From NCBI GenBank assembly GCA_027604005.1, contig JADGJT010000116.1, positions 7,078 to 59,963 on the forward strand: 52,886 bases of DNA. The letters are read 5' to 3'. Source of the stretch: Dinochytrium kinnereticum. Taxonomy: Eukaryota; Chytridiomycota; Chytridiomycetes; Chytridiales; Chytridiaceae. How positions within the stretch are numbered: position 1 is the stretch's first letter; each line of letters starts with the position of its first letter. Positions 10,138-23,000 of this stretch are shown piece by piece. The translations under genes and the position numbers were made by a program. The notes under the pieces are model-generated. The model did no database searches and had not been told where the DNA came from. It saw only the letters and a program-made list of their open reading frames with translations.

Positions 10138-11778
10138 ATGATTCTCCAAAACGATAATGACAACGGCACGTCACCCCTCCGCATCACCCATGACCCGAAG
10201 AAAGGTCGAGGTTTCGTAGCCTCTCGAAACTTTCAGGCCGGAGAGACTGTTCTCGTGAGTGAGCCATACGCTGTCGTCCCGGATCATCTATCCCGCCAGA
10301 CGGTTTGCGCTGGGTGCATCCGTCAACCTACTGGAGAGGACTTTGAGATGCCCCCTTTGCCACTGAAATGCGAGTCAGGATGTGATTGGGCTCGGTACTG
10401 CACCGAGAAATGTATGAGAGATGATTGGGAGCGCGGCCATCGGTTCGAGTGTATCGCTCTAAAGGAGTTGATGAGGGATCTCTTATGGGCAGGAAAGTCA
10501 AGCTATGTAGAGGACTATTCCTGGCTCCTGTTAAAGATTGTGACGAAGAGATGCAAGGAGATTGTTCAAAGAGATTTATCTGACGAAGGGAATGAAGCCA
10601 AGTCGCCTACCGTCATTGGCTTGGTTCCAGGCGTAGGTCATCAAGAACCGAGCCAGAAAACCGAGATACCTCAAAACAACTTTTCGGGGTTTTGGACGGC
10701 GTGCACAAACTCCACATGTTTTGAGCATCGGTTGGTCGATGAAATCGGTTGGGTTTGCCTCCTCCTGTCCCGCTACCTATCTCTAGTTATGCTTCCCGAA
10801 GTTTCAAGAGGCATTGGCCAAAGAGCGCATCCAATACTCGTGACGGATATTCTTCCTGCCGAGACTGACGAATTCATACTCGGCTTTGTCGATTGTCTGC
10901 TCTCTACCTATCAGGAAATCATTGCCACTCCTTCAGCCTCACACGTACAGCCAAAGGCGCTTGAGCGCTCGCCCAAAAGCGTTGCCCAACATTCGCTCTT
11001 TTCGGACCTAATGCAAAAATTAGATGGGAACTTAATGAATGCCCGAAGCATCATGGCGTCTATTGTGTCATTGATCTTCCGTGAGGAATGCAACTCGTTT
11101 GGCCTTTACAACTTCTCTCGCCTTGGAAATACGTCCGAGCGCCAGGGCTATGCCCTTGGCTATTACACGTCACCGATTTTCTTCAATCACTCATGCTCTC
11201 CAAATATCGGGCATCTCGTTCGTGACCTTGTCATCCCAGGTGGTAAGGGTCACGAAGTGGGGGGTGAAGCTGATTTGCTGGATAAGAATGCCGAGCATGC
11301 ATTTGGCTGTCTGATCTTTTACGCCCTATGCCCCATTCAAGAGGGCCAGGAGCTCTGCATCTCCTACGTAGGTGCTGTGGACGGAGAGTTTGGACTGGAG
11401 AGACGCCGAAGCAGCCTGAAGGAATTGTTTTTCTTTGACTGTGACTGTGATCGCTGCCAAATCGAGATGCGAGAGAAGTCAGAGGGCGATTTACCTGTCT
11501 CTGTGATTTCAGAATCAGCCGCGGCAAACGTCATGACCCGACTAGAGGCCCTTCTCTGCCAGCGGCCAGACTGCAAAGGATTCTACCGGCCCGCCCACCT
11601 GTCATTTGCTGACCAGAGGGAGGCTGGCGAGGGTAGTCAGGATGCAGCGGATGGGCAGCAGGCAGGCAAGGGGCAGGGAGGAGAGGACGTGAAGGCGCGC
11701 AAGGATAGCGGCGCGTCGCTCTCGCAGCCGCTGCGATGGGTTTGCGAGGGCTGCTGCAGCAGCAAAATAATCATATAG
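10138..11778 (+). CDS. SET and MYND domain protein (SMYD-like lysine methyltransferase)
   Basis: This single-exon gene encodes 546 residues from the ATG at 10138. The SET domain starts at about residue 14 (RITHDPKKGRGFVASR) and is interrupted by a MYND zinc finger at about 57-105 (CAGC..., YCTEKC, then DDWERGHRFEC). The SET core resumes with NSFGLYNF and the cofactor/substrate motif FFNHSCSPN near residue 350, then GQELCISYVG. A post-SET cysteine cluster CDCDRC follows near 434, with another Cys-rich end (CQRPDC, CEGCC). These proteins transfer methyl groups from S-adenosylmethionine to lysines of histones or other proteins. About 180 residues between MYND and NHSCSPN are not conserved to my eye. 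A Gly/Gln/Asp-rich stretch precedes the last 25 residues. It is the only long intronless gene here apart from the large exon of NUP188. Substrate unknown. Confidence 0.92.
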   Translation: MILQNDNDNGTSPLRITHDPKKGRGFVASRNFQAGETVLVSEPYAVVPDHLSRQTVCAGCIRQPTGEDFEMPPLPLKCESGCDWARYCTEKCMRDDWERGHRFECIALKELMRDLLWAGKSSYVEDYSWLLLKIVTKRCKEIVQRDLSDEGNEAKSPTVIGLVPGVGHQEPSQKTEIPQNNFSGFWTACTNSTCFEHRLVDEIGWVCLLLSRYLSLVMLPEVSRGIGQRAHPILVTDILPAETDEFILGFVDCLLSTYQEIIATPSASHVQPKALERSPKSVAQHSLFSDLMQKLDGNLMNARSIMASIVSLIFREECNSFGLYNFSRLGNTSERQGYALGYYTSPIFFNHSCSPNIGHLVRDLVIPGGKGHEVGGEADLLDKNAEHAFGCLIFYALCPIQEGQELCISYVGAVDGEFGLERRRSSLKELFFFDCDCDRCQIEMREKSEGDLPVSVISESAAANVMTRLEALLCQRPDCKGFYRPAHLSFADQREAGEGSQDAADGQQAGKGQGGEDVKARKDSGASLSQPLRWVCEGCCSSKIII

Positions 11779-12397
11779 ACAGACATCCTCACGGGTGCTT
11801 CAATCCCAATTTCTTTCTTTTTTTTTTTTTTTTTTTATGCTGAACAAAACGTCCCTCCCCCAAAGCTGGAAAAAAAAGAAAATCAAATTTCAACCAAAAT
11901 ACAGGTGAGAGCTGCTGCTGCCGATCCCGCCTAGCCCCACACACACCCCTCCCTCCCTCCGTCCTTCTGACCCCGGCTGCCATCCGCACGCTACCCCACT
12001 GCTTTCCATGCGGTCGTCTGCCCCGCTGTGTTGGATAGCCGTGCTTTTGGAATGTGACCTTTGTTGGTGGATCAGGATGGGCTTGCAGGATTATCGAGTG
12101 GAGGATGCATGGGCTTGGCTTCAGACCTCGCTCTTTGCATGTGCGCAAGGAGTTGTTGAAAGGCCCCTTCCATTCTGCTGGTCTTGCTCTGCCGACTCTC
12201 AGAGGACCATTCTGTTTGGCATGTGGCGGCAGATTGGTTTTTTTTTGTTGGGTTGCGAGGTCGATACTGATTGCGAAGTCTCATTGCGCCTGTCAATGCT
12301 TTGCACATCTCTTCATGCTCTTTTCTGATCCGGCTCTGCGTTTAGTTTTAGTTTGACTAACACACATCACAATCATCTTATTCTACGTTGACAGGAT
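11779..12397. other. Intergenic region and DED1 leader
   Basis: No coding region is supported. A T run of about 24 bases sits at about 11813-11836, just after the SET-MYND stop and probably in its 3' flank. The last about 55 bases look like the end of a leader intron (separate entry). Confidence 0.55.
12354..12394 (+). promoter_or_regulatory. Probable 3' end of an intron in the DED1 5' UTR
   Basis: A branch-point-like TGACTAAC (12354-12361) is followed by a pyrimidine-rich tract and an acceptor TTGACAG ending at 12394, three bases before the DED1 ATG at 12398. The spacing is right for a 3' splice site. I did not identify the donor. Confidence 0.5.
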
Positions 12398-14641
<2,244 letters not shown>

Positions 14642-16039
14642 GCGATCTTCACGTCAGAATGACCAGAAAAGATGGGTTGCGAGGGAGCGGATTCATCTGA
14701 ATACTGTTTCTATTGTGGACCTCATCAAATGCAGTTGTCCTTCATTTCCTGTTGTTTGCGTGGTTGGGCCTTTCTCTTTCTTTGTCTTTTCTTTAGTTTT
14801 GTATGGAAGTGGTGAGAGGAGGTTTTTGGCGTTCTTTGGGGGCTCTCCGTTTCGTTTCTCGGCTTCTTTGTTCTTCGGCTTACCACGCCTGCCCCTTTGC
14901 CCTTTTTGAAGGGATTTTCACTATCCCTTTGGATTTTGCTTGCTATTGCCTATAGATACCTTTCTACCTCACTTTATTTTCTTCACTTTTTCCCGCTTGT
15001 CTATCATTGTCGGCCCGTATCCCCACGCTTCTCTTTTCTATTCTTGCTATAATTGGGTTATGATGACCATTCTTTGCCATAGTTGGGTAACTCTTCTGTA
15101 GTCTACCATTTCATACTGTTACCCAGTGTGGTTTATGCAACTTGTTTTTTTTATTTGATTGTTATCGTTCTTATCTATATCTTATTTTGTTTGATTGTGT
15201 TTTGTTGTCTGATCCCGCACGTTAAGTAGCCGTTCTTTCCTCTCTACCTTTTATACCTCCCTTTCATTTCATTAGGTTGGTTTTTACATTTCTTCTGTGA
15301 TGAGGTCAGGCCGCTTGTGGTTCATCCTCCTACTCTTATTCATTAGCTTTGGTATTTCTCTTTATCATCTCTTTTTCGTGAGCAGAGGGGTGGTGGAGGG
15401 ATAGTCACTTAATATGGCCGGATGATGGTTTTGGTAAGATCCTGTCCTCTGTTTTATTTCATTCCATACTACTTATTTATTGTGGATTGATTGCATTATT
15501 GTGAGGGGTGTGCGAGAAGATATTGTCTTTGTAATATGCTGGGGGTTTAGGATGGGTTGGTGGGATATTCCTTATTATTGTTTATTCTTTCACCCTTGTT
15601 TACGAAATCTTTTGCGGGACTCTTTTTTCTTGACGAGAGGGCTTTTCGATGAGTCGATACTGCCAACTCTTTTTTTTCTTCTTCTGTTGAACAGGTTGCA
15701 TGTTAGAGAGTTTATTGCTCTGCGGATTTGTTTTGGCGTTGTTGGAGGTTAGATTCCGCGTCAATAATCATTAAAGTCATCATTCATCGCCCTATTTGTC
15801 CAGTTTTAACCTGTGGATCCGAAAGCAAAAATTGACACTCAAGTGGGAACTCCGCGCAGCTGCTCGCTTCTGCATTGATACCCTTGCTCACCCCTTGTCC
15901 TGCTGGATCACTGCATTGAGAAAGCACTTGGAATCATACACTTTATTCCGTTTCGGCCTGGATCATTATTTGCTTCTAAGGAGTACTTCGTCACCCCAAC
16001 CCACCGTGCTGGAATCGTAGCTTGACTTGAGACCAACTA
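14642..16039. other. Long T-rich gene-poor interval
   Basis: Almost 1.4 kb without a supported gene. The first kilobase after DED1 is strikingly T- and CT-rich on the plus strand and may be an extended 3' UTR. Open frames at 14700-14909, 15480-15752 and 15796-16020 have compositions typical of random T-rich sequence and no motifs. Confidence 0.55.
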
Positions 16040-18394
16040 ATGGTTGATTACGAGCACTTCTTGAGCCAACTGAGGCAAGAAGAGGCTGGAAACCTCACCC
16101 TGCAGCTAAAATCGTAAGGATGAAAGAGAAACACCGCTGCATGCAAATGATATTCTGCCCATTTTTGGGGCGAGAGATCATTTTGACGACGAAGACTGAC
16201 GATATATTTTCTTGCATTTCCCATAAACTATACTTTATGGCCTTGTGATTGCTATCGGATTAGCTTTCTGAGAGCCTTTCATGCCCAGCAAAGACCAATC
16301 CCAGAACAACGGAAAGCTGTTGCGAGGTTTCTGGAACATATTTATGGGGAGTCTTTGCAGGTTTGTTGAAGTTTTAGTTCTTTCTCTCTGAGATGCATTG
16401 AGTCATTGTAACGTTGGTTCTAGAATCCAGTTTTTGCAGAGGCAACTGAGGATGATGAGTTGGAAAATATTCGGGAGGGATGGGAAAAGGTAGTTGGATT
16501 ATGAGTAACTTCCTGTCGCAGTTATGAGCTTTACAACACATTTCGCCTAACACTACGCTCTTTTCATAGCTTCTAATGATTAAAATCTATGACCACGTTT
16601 TTGGAGCACCTGGAACGGACGAAAACAAGATGACCCAATATCTCACCCGAAAGATTGAACAGTTCAGCTGGATTCAGGAGAGACATCTTGATCTTCCTTT
16701 CCAGATTGGCGCAAGCTTAGAGGTCGCTCAAGCTGAGCTGCTTAGAGTCAATGGTTTTCGTTGTCCGAAAGACAAGCTCACAATCTTGCAGAATGTTATT
16801 AAGATGATCGCTGGTGGGTTGTTTGCCGATAGTTCGGATTTTTCGTTTGGAGTGTTAGCTCTTTTTGTATTATATATTTTATTCATGGGGATTGGTTTGG
16901 ACTAAGTTAGCTTCGTAGATCTTATCCAAAAACAACAAGGGAATGCAGGAAATGACCAGCTTCTTCCCGTTCTCATACTTGCTGTCATACGATCGAACCC
17001 TCCTGCACTTATCAGTAATGTCAAGTGAGTGAATTGATATTCCCAGTCAATGCGTCATTGCTTTTTGTAAAATAGGTATACTTACCATTTTCAAAGGTAC
17101 ATAATGAGGTTTCGATATGCAAGCGAGCTAGAAAAAGGTGCGGTCCAATTCTGTCTGACAAGCATGGTAAGCGGACGCCATCTCTAAGTTCATGCTCTAA
17201 CTAGCTTTTTCTTGGAAAAGATGGGAGCGGTTTCCTTTGTGTACAATATGAAAATAAATTCTCTAACCCTATCACCGGAAGAGCTTCGACAATAGTAAGC
17301 TTTCCTTCACCATCGGTGAACTGACGCTTCTGTATTTTTTTGGCACTTGAAGCGGCGGCAAACTCCAACCTCCACCTCCTCGAACGCATTCCCGTACCGA
17401 GCTCCCTAGCAATACCCCACCACCGCTCCCTCCCCGCGCAAGTAGTTCAGGCGTTAGCCCCTCACAAGTCGCTCTTGGAACATCCCCTCCAAGTACTTCC
17501 GGCAAAGTGAACGACCTGGCCAATACCCTCTACTCTTCCACCCTCAAAATGTTTGACACTACCGCGAACGTGATCAAAAACGCGGCTGAGACAGCTGCTG
17601 TCACGGTCGACGGGTTCGCACAGGGCCTGATTGAGCGATTTAAAGAGGACGGGACATCTGTTAAGGGGAGTACTGGTTCATTGGATGCGGGATATCCTGG
17701 GGGACGAAAATCTCTGGATGGAATTGATAGCGAGACTTCGCCACCATCGGTTCCTTCTAAAGATAGAAACTGGGTAGCAAGGTTGAGTTCCAATGCGGCC
17801 AATAATGTCCCTGCGGGCCACGCTGCACCCCTCATTCCGACCTCCCCTAACGGTACTGTCCCCGCCAACCCTGAGTACACAAACGGTCCTCAACCTCCAC
17901 ATGATCTTTACGAACGTTTTTCGAGTGCTAAAGACCGGGAGACCTTTGAGGCTGCGTTAAGCGATGCCGAAAGGGGTGTCCTAGAGGACTATGATCTGCA
18001 GTTGGCGCTTGCTTTATCCATATCTATTGAGGATAGGAGGGCTGCTGGGATCGACGTTCCACCTTCACCCATTCGAGAATCGCCGACTCGGGGAGAGACG
18101 GAGGAAGGTTCGCAACTTTTAATTGACATAGATGATAAGCCAAAGGAGCCGCCTGTATCAACTGAACATGATACTGGTGTTGGGGGCTCTTACCTTGAGG
18201 AAAACGACGACTTTGAGATTCCTTTAAAGAGCCCAATGAAGAAGAAATCAGTGGATTTACTGGCGGATGAGCCAAATATCTCCGTTTTGGAGACCAATCC
18301 TGTTGAAAGCGAGGCATCGCCAGTTTTGAAAATGACATCTTCAAAAACGAAGGAGGTACCAGCTGAGAATGCTAATGAGGCAAGCTTGATATAG
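16040..18394 (+). CDS. VPS9-domain Rab5 GEF with a C-terminal UIM
   Basis: Eight exons fit in phase: 16040-16113, 16264-16360, 16424-16489, 16570-16813, 16919-17024, 17076-17166, 17221-17294 and 17353-18394 (597 residues). The N-terminal half shows a helical bundle then the VPS9 core: KLTILQNVIKMIAD, NDQLLPVLILAVIRSNPP, LISNVKYTYHF, and ELEKGAVQFCLTSMMGAVSF. VPS9 domains exchange GDP for GTP on Rab5-type GTPases of early endosomes. Residues 255-450 are Pro/Ser-rich and disordered. Near residues 458-478 the sequence LEDYDLQLALALSISIED matches the ubiquitin-interacting motif (acidic cluster, Ala, then Ser). Yeast Vps9 instead uses a CUE domain, so this protein probably binds ubiquitinated cargo through a different module. 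Confidence 0.88.
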
Positions 18395-18927
18395 GCTGAT
18401 GCTGGATTGTTTGATGTTACTCGATACCATTATTGCTCTGAAAGATCTTGCTGTTTACCTTATCATTCACCGTTATGGCCGTTCATCAATTAATAAATTG
18501 CTCGATTTCATCCTCTTACCCTTATATCTTGACTCGGGTTTGCGTTGGTTAACTGCTTTGGTGAGCATTATGACCAAGAACAAAAGTGGAAGGCCAAAAA
18601 GAAAGGCTAGACGCGGAAAAACAATATTTAATCTGAGCGAAAGGATCAACAGCTCAAAGCTAGCTGCTATTCACGGTTAACCATTCCCAATATGATCAAA
18701 GGTCTAGCGAAAAGACAAACTAATGTAATGAACAATAATATGGAGATTGCGGCTGACGTCTTTAAGAAACCCGAAATATAATGGCTATTTTAACATAGAA
18801 TACTACAGTTATGAAAAGAGGAAATCCACGGACTCCATAAAATCTATGAGTTGCTCCATGAAATAGTCAATCGGGCCTACAAGAAGTTGCCAACATTTGG
18901 TCACACAGTGCAGAAGATACAGTTGAA
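18395..18927. other. Spacer upstream of the PRA1 gene
   Basis: It lies between two plus-strand genes. An open frame at about 18399-18680 is Leu/Lys-rich without family features and starts immediately after the VPS9 stop. I treat it as 3' flank. No repeats or RNA genes are apparent. Confidence 0.5.
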
Positions 18928-19615
18928 ATGGCTTCCGCAACTTCGTACATGCGTATCGATCAGCAGACGGTCGAGATGATCAAGTCTCAGGTATTCTCCA
19001 CATCATAGATCCATCCTTATGTGTTGAAGGGAAAAGCTCGGCTGGAAAAACTCAAGCCCATGTCCGAGTTCTTCGACAAGAACAGTAGGGCTCACAACTC
19101 TGTGTCTTGATTCTGACTTGCCCCAGGATTCTCCCCTCCTTCCGACGTCAAGATGTTCACATCTCGACTCCAGGTTAACCTCGTACACTTTTCTTCAAAT
19201 TACATGGCTTTCGGCTTGGTTGCAATTCTCTACAGCCTCTTAACAAATCTGTGGCTTTTGATTGACGTTATTGTTGTCCTCGGTAAGAGCCTCTTATATA
19301 TATAGTGTATGTAACTTAATCTCACAGTCGGTGTCCGCTTCATCACAAGTATGTCACCTAACGAACCGGTAATCTCCTCACTTAAATTCCTTTAATACTT
19401 ACTTGCTTCAGACGGCCCTGTTCAACGGCAAGCTTGTTCTTACCCAAAGTCAAGCTTGGGTCGCGCTTGCTTGTTTGGCCACTTTAATTCTGTGGTTTAC
19501 TGCCGCTGGATCAGCGATTTTCTGGGTTGCATGCGTGACGGTAACTTTGATTATTCTACATGCTGGCTTCATGGACAAGCCAATCGAGAGCGACTTTGCA
19601 TCTGACGAAGTTTAG
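18928..19615 (+). CDS. PRA1 family (prenylated Rab acceptor) membrane protein
   Basis: Five exons join in phase: 18928-18990, 19030-19084, 19127-19282, 19328-19368 and 19412-19615 (172 residues). The family signature is present: LKPMSEFFDKNRFSPPSDV, then RLQVNLVHFSSNYMAFGLV. Two double-spanning hydrophobic blocks follow (AILYSLLTNLWLLIDVIVVL; WVALACLATLILWFTAAGSA with IFWVACVTVTLIILHAGF), with a short polar loop between them, and an acidic tail. PRA1/Yip3 proteins sit in Golgi and endosomal membranes and bind prenylated Rab GTPases. The protein is therefore functionally adjacent to the Rab5 GEF next door, although such adjacency in fungi is usually coincidental. The short 41-base exon 19328-19368 is supported by phase and conserved sequence. 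Confidence 0.87.
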
Positions 19616-20012
19616 ATATTGACAATAGGTAACTGCATGGATCATTATTTTTTTTCCGTCTGCTTTTTTCTGGTATTCTTATTTTGACAACGTATTTTTG
19701 CTCTCTTGCCTCTCCTTTTTGCTGCTGCCTCATGATTAACCGTCTTTCCTAATAATTGCCTTGTTCATTTTTTTTTTTTTAAAAAAAAAATAACTTCTTG
19801 CAAGCAAGCTTTCTTTTCCTGGTACTTTTCGCCATTGATAATAATAATTGACAACAAACAACATGCTAAAAATGCATTTTTTTCAATGAGCAAAGATGAT
19901 GGAAGTTAGCTTATAACTGAACCATGTCCCAGAATCAAAAGCAATGAAACCCTTTGCTTTTCAAGTTGCTTTAACAAGTCAACTTGCCTGAAATTTTTTT
20001 TACTTCGGACAA
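19616..20012. other. Spacer with T/A inverted run
   Basis: No gene is seen. A run of about 14 T followed directly by about 10 A lies near 19768-19792 and could fold into a perfect hairpin; it probably marks the 3' end of the PRA1 transcript. Confidence 0.5.
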
Positions 20013-23000
20013 ATGATTGTCGAGGTAAAGTCAATGGAACAAAGGTCTGGGTTTTCTTACACCAGAATTAGAAGTTCCAAAGCAGACGGCTGATTTATGA
20101 TGCTATATGCGAAGGCAAGCCAATCTGGACGCATGCGGACTTTGATCAGGTTATTAATGAACACGGAGATTCGTGGGCAAAAGGCCTTGATTGTAAGCCA
20201 TCACTTCTTAATTCAACTATTGACTTCGGATGAATAGGGTTTAAGCCAAGGGCAATCACTTCAAAGCCTGCTGGGGAGAAGGAAGCCTTTAATAAATTAA
20301 AGCCTTGGGAGAAAAGTTTCTGCATGAAGCTGAGTCAATACGTACAGCTGGACGAGCTGCAGTGCTACCAGATGATGATTAGCTATATGAGAATTGAAGA
20401 ACAATCATCAACTGCAGTATCCCGGAAATTTGAAGTTGATCCTAATTTTGAGGATCAGTTTCTGGATGCGGTCACGGCTCATTATTTTGAGGTACCTTCT
20501 TGAAACATTTTCCTTTCCTAATAAACAATAGGAAAGAATCTCTACATTGCAGTTGATGAGTGCCCTTATCGAAACATATGACAATCCGGAGCACGTCTAC
20601 TCCGAGCAAATTCACAGATATATCTCTAAAGTTGTGGTTGGTGCAAGTGCGAAAGAGTTCACTCGACGGTTGATGAGCCAGTTTACGAAAATAATCACAC
20701 AAAAGATTCCATCTCACGTCGAAAGCAAAGGAAGCCGGGCCATATTGTGGGCAAGGCAATACTTACTTGAGCAAAAGGCATTGCTAAACTTGATATTTGT
20801 GATGCATTACGACCTTGTTACATGCGACTCGACGGATATTCTTCACGTTATTAGAGTCTTTAACGACACCAGATTTGGGCTGCTTCAGGCCAACTCGCCC
20901 CTATTTGATGACTACTCGAATACCCTAGCCAAAGAGGTTTCCTTCCTTTGTGGGCTTGTAGTAGTGGCGATGTTAAACTTGGAGAAATGCCTTGACGATA
21001 GTCAAGAGGATAACCTGCCTACTACGAGCGAAGACGCCTCAGTAATCACGTCGCTCTTAGCTCTTTATGTATCTCCCGGCTTCGTTTCCCACCAATCCAC
21101 CGTTCTCGGAATGTTATTGCTGTCCTGGGGCTGTCTCATTCAACAATCTTTAAACAATAGGTTGCATTGGATCAAGGCTTCCGCTGATCTGCCCAGAAAA
21201 CTGGTTCAAGGGGCATCGAATTTGAAAGTCTTCCAATATTTGGAAAATGCTCTTACTAGCTACTGCCAAATTTTTTCTGTTGGAGAGACCGGAAACTCTT
21301 ACCGAAGCATAGTGAAGGGCCTTTTAAATCTATTCGCATGCACCTTCAATGTCGGGAGCCACACCGACTTCCAAGCTATCGCTCTCTGCTGTGCAGCCAT
21401 TTTTAAAGGGTCACCAGGACTTAGCGAACAGTTTTGGCTTCAGGACTATCCAATCGCGGAGAGAAGGTCGATATTGGATGCTGCTCGAATGAGGTTTCCT
21501 ATCGAGACACATTCCTTCATTGCCCTGTGTAGCTCACTTTCAAATGATCATACCACAGCAGGATACCTCTTCAATTATCTCTGCCGTATGACAACGTTCA
21601 CAACTCCAGTTGAAATGGAGTATTTAGAGCGCAGTGCGGACGGAAACTACTTCCTGAGATCGAATATCCCCCTCCTCCCTGACCTGGCTCCGGCTTCTTC
21701 CTTTTCTGCGCCTCTGCATACAGAGGCGTCGTTAGTATCCTCGAACCCACCGATTGCTATTCTCAAGCTATCCTTCAGTATTTTCCATTTGATGGTCAAT
21801 CTTGTAGAAGGATTTTTGCGGTCAGATGCCTCAATTGAGAAGAGAGGCTTTGGCTCTTCGGCTTTAGCTTTTGTAGCGGATATTGTCAAGCTTTTTCAGT
21901 CAATAGCAGAGAAAGCGGACAAGGTACTTTTGCAAGAGCTAATTTCTCACGTTGGTGGTTCGCAAAAAGGCAGCCTACCTACTCTGGAGCATCCCACGGA
22001 TGTCGTTAACATGTTTTGCCGGATTTTAAACCGTTCATGCTTGCTGGCACATCCTCCTCAAGAGCTGATCAAATCTTGCGTTGACATCATTGCGCTCTTT
22101 ACCACTTTGAAGGATGACTCTCTTTGGCCGCATATACGAGACCTTACGATCATACCAAAATTCAGCCATCGAAAGTATCAAGAGTTTAGTTCATTCCCGA
22201 CGAGCAACTACCTTCAGTCTACCCTTCTTCCCTTTGAAAGATCGCTCGGAATCTACAGTGTCACATTGTCATTTTTGAAGCTAGTCAAGGCTATGCTAAA
22301 TGAAGGAAATCCCGGAGGATGTATTGGGAAACAGGTCACAAGTGTTCGTGCCGAAATTCTTGAATCATGCCTGATGTTCATTCACTCGGAGATATTTCCA
22401 ACGTTTGGAACTTGGCGCTATCAACGCCTTCTAGAGAAATTCGAAATAACTCTGTCTATATTGCATATTTTCAACGCAGTTTTAGAGGATTGCCTCTCTT
22501 TAGATGAGCAAGCTTTAGACGTTAACCCGATTGCGATGCAGACGGCATTTTTGAATCCTTCCGAACTCTCGCCCGTGAGGATTTTCCTGTTGACAAGCTA
22601 TCTGACCGAAAGCTCGCTTTATCAATTGACACCCCTTTTGGATGTGCTTGCATCTAGTAATTCTGGTCCGGAAAACCTCTATCAAAGCCAGCGAGTTTCG
22701 GAGGGGCATGCTTTGGAGAAAGCAATAGTTGAGGCTCTGAAGTTTACGAATACCCTTTTGAAGTGGAGGAAGACTCGGAATTTGGCGCCATCACTTTTGG
22801 AGCATGCTCTTTTGGATAGGACAGTTCAAATAAGTGGCAAGCAGGGAGTTACGGAATTGATGAACATTATTGGGTCTTACGTGATGTATCCCTATAATTT
22901 CGACATACCGAGTCTTGCGATAGAAACTCTCACTCTTCTTTGCGCGAGTGCTTCAGAATGGAAGCCTAGACCCCCTTCATTCGTTGGTTACTTTGGCACT

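Noticed and set aside
18399..18680. Open frame of 93 codons after the VPS9 gene
   Set aside because: No family pattern, lies directly behind a stop codon, and has the composition of 3' flanking sequence.
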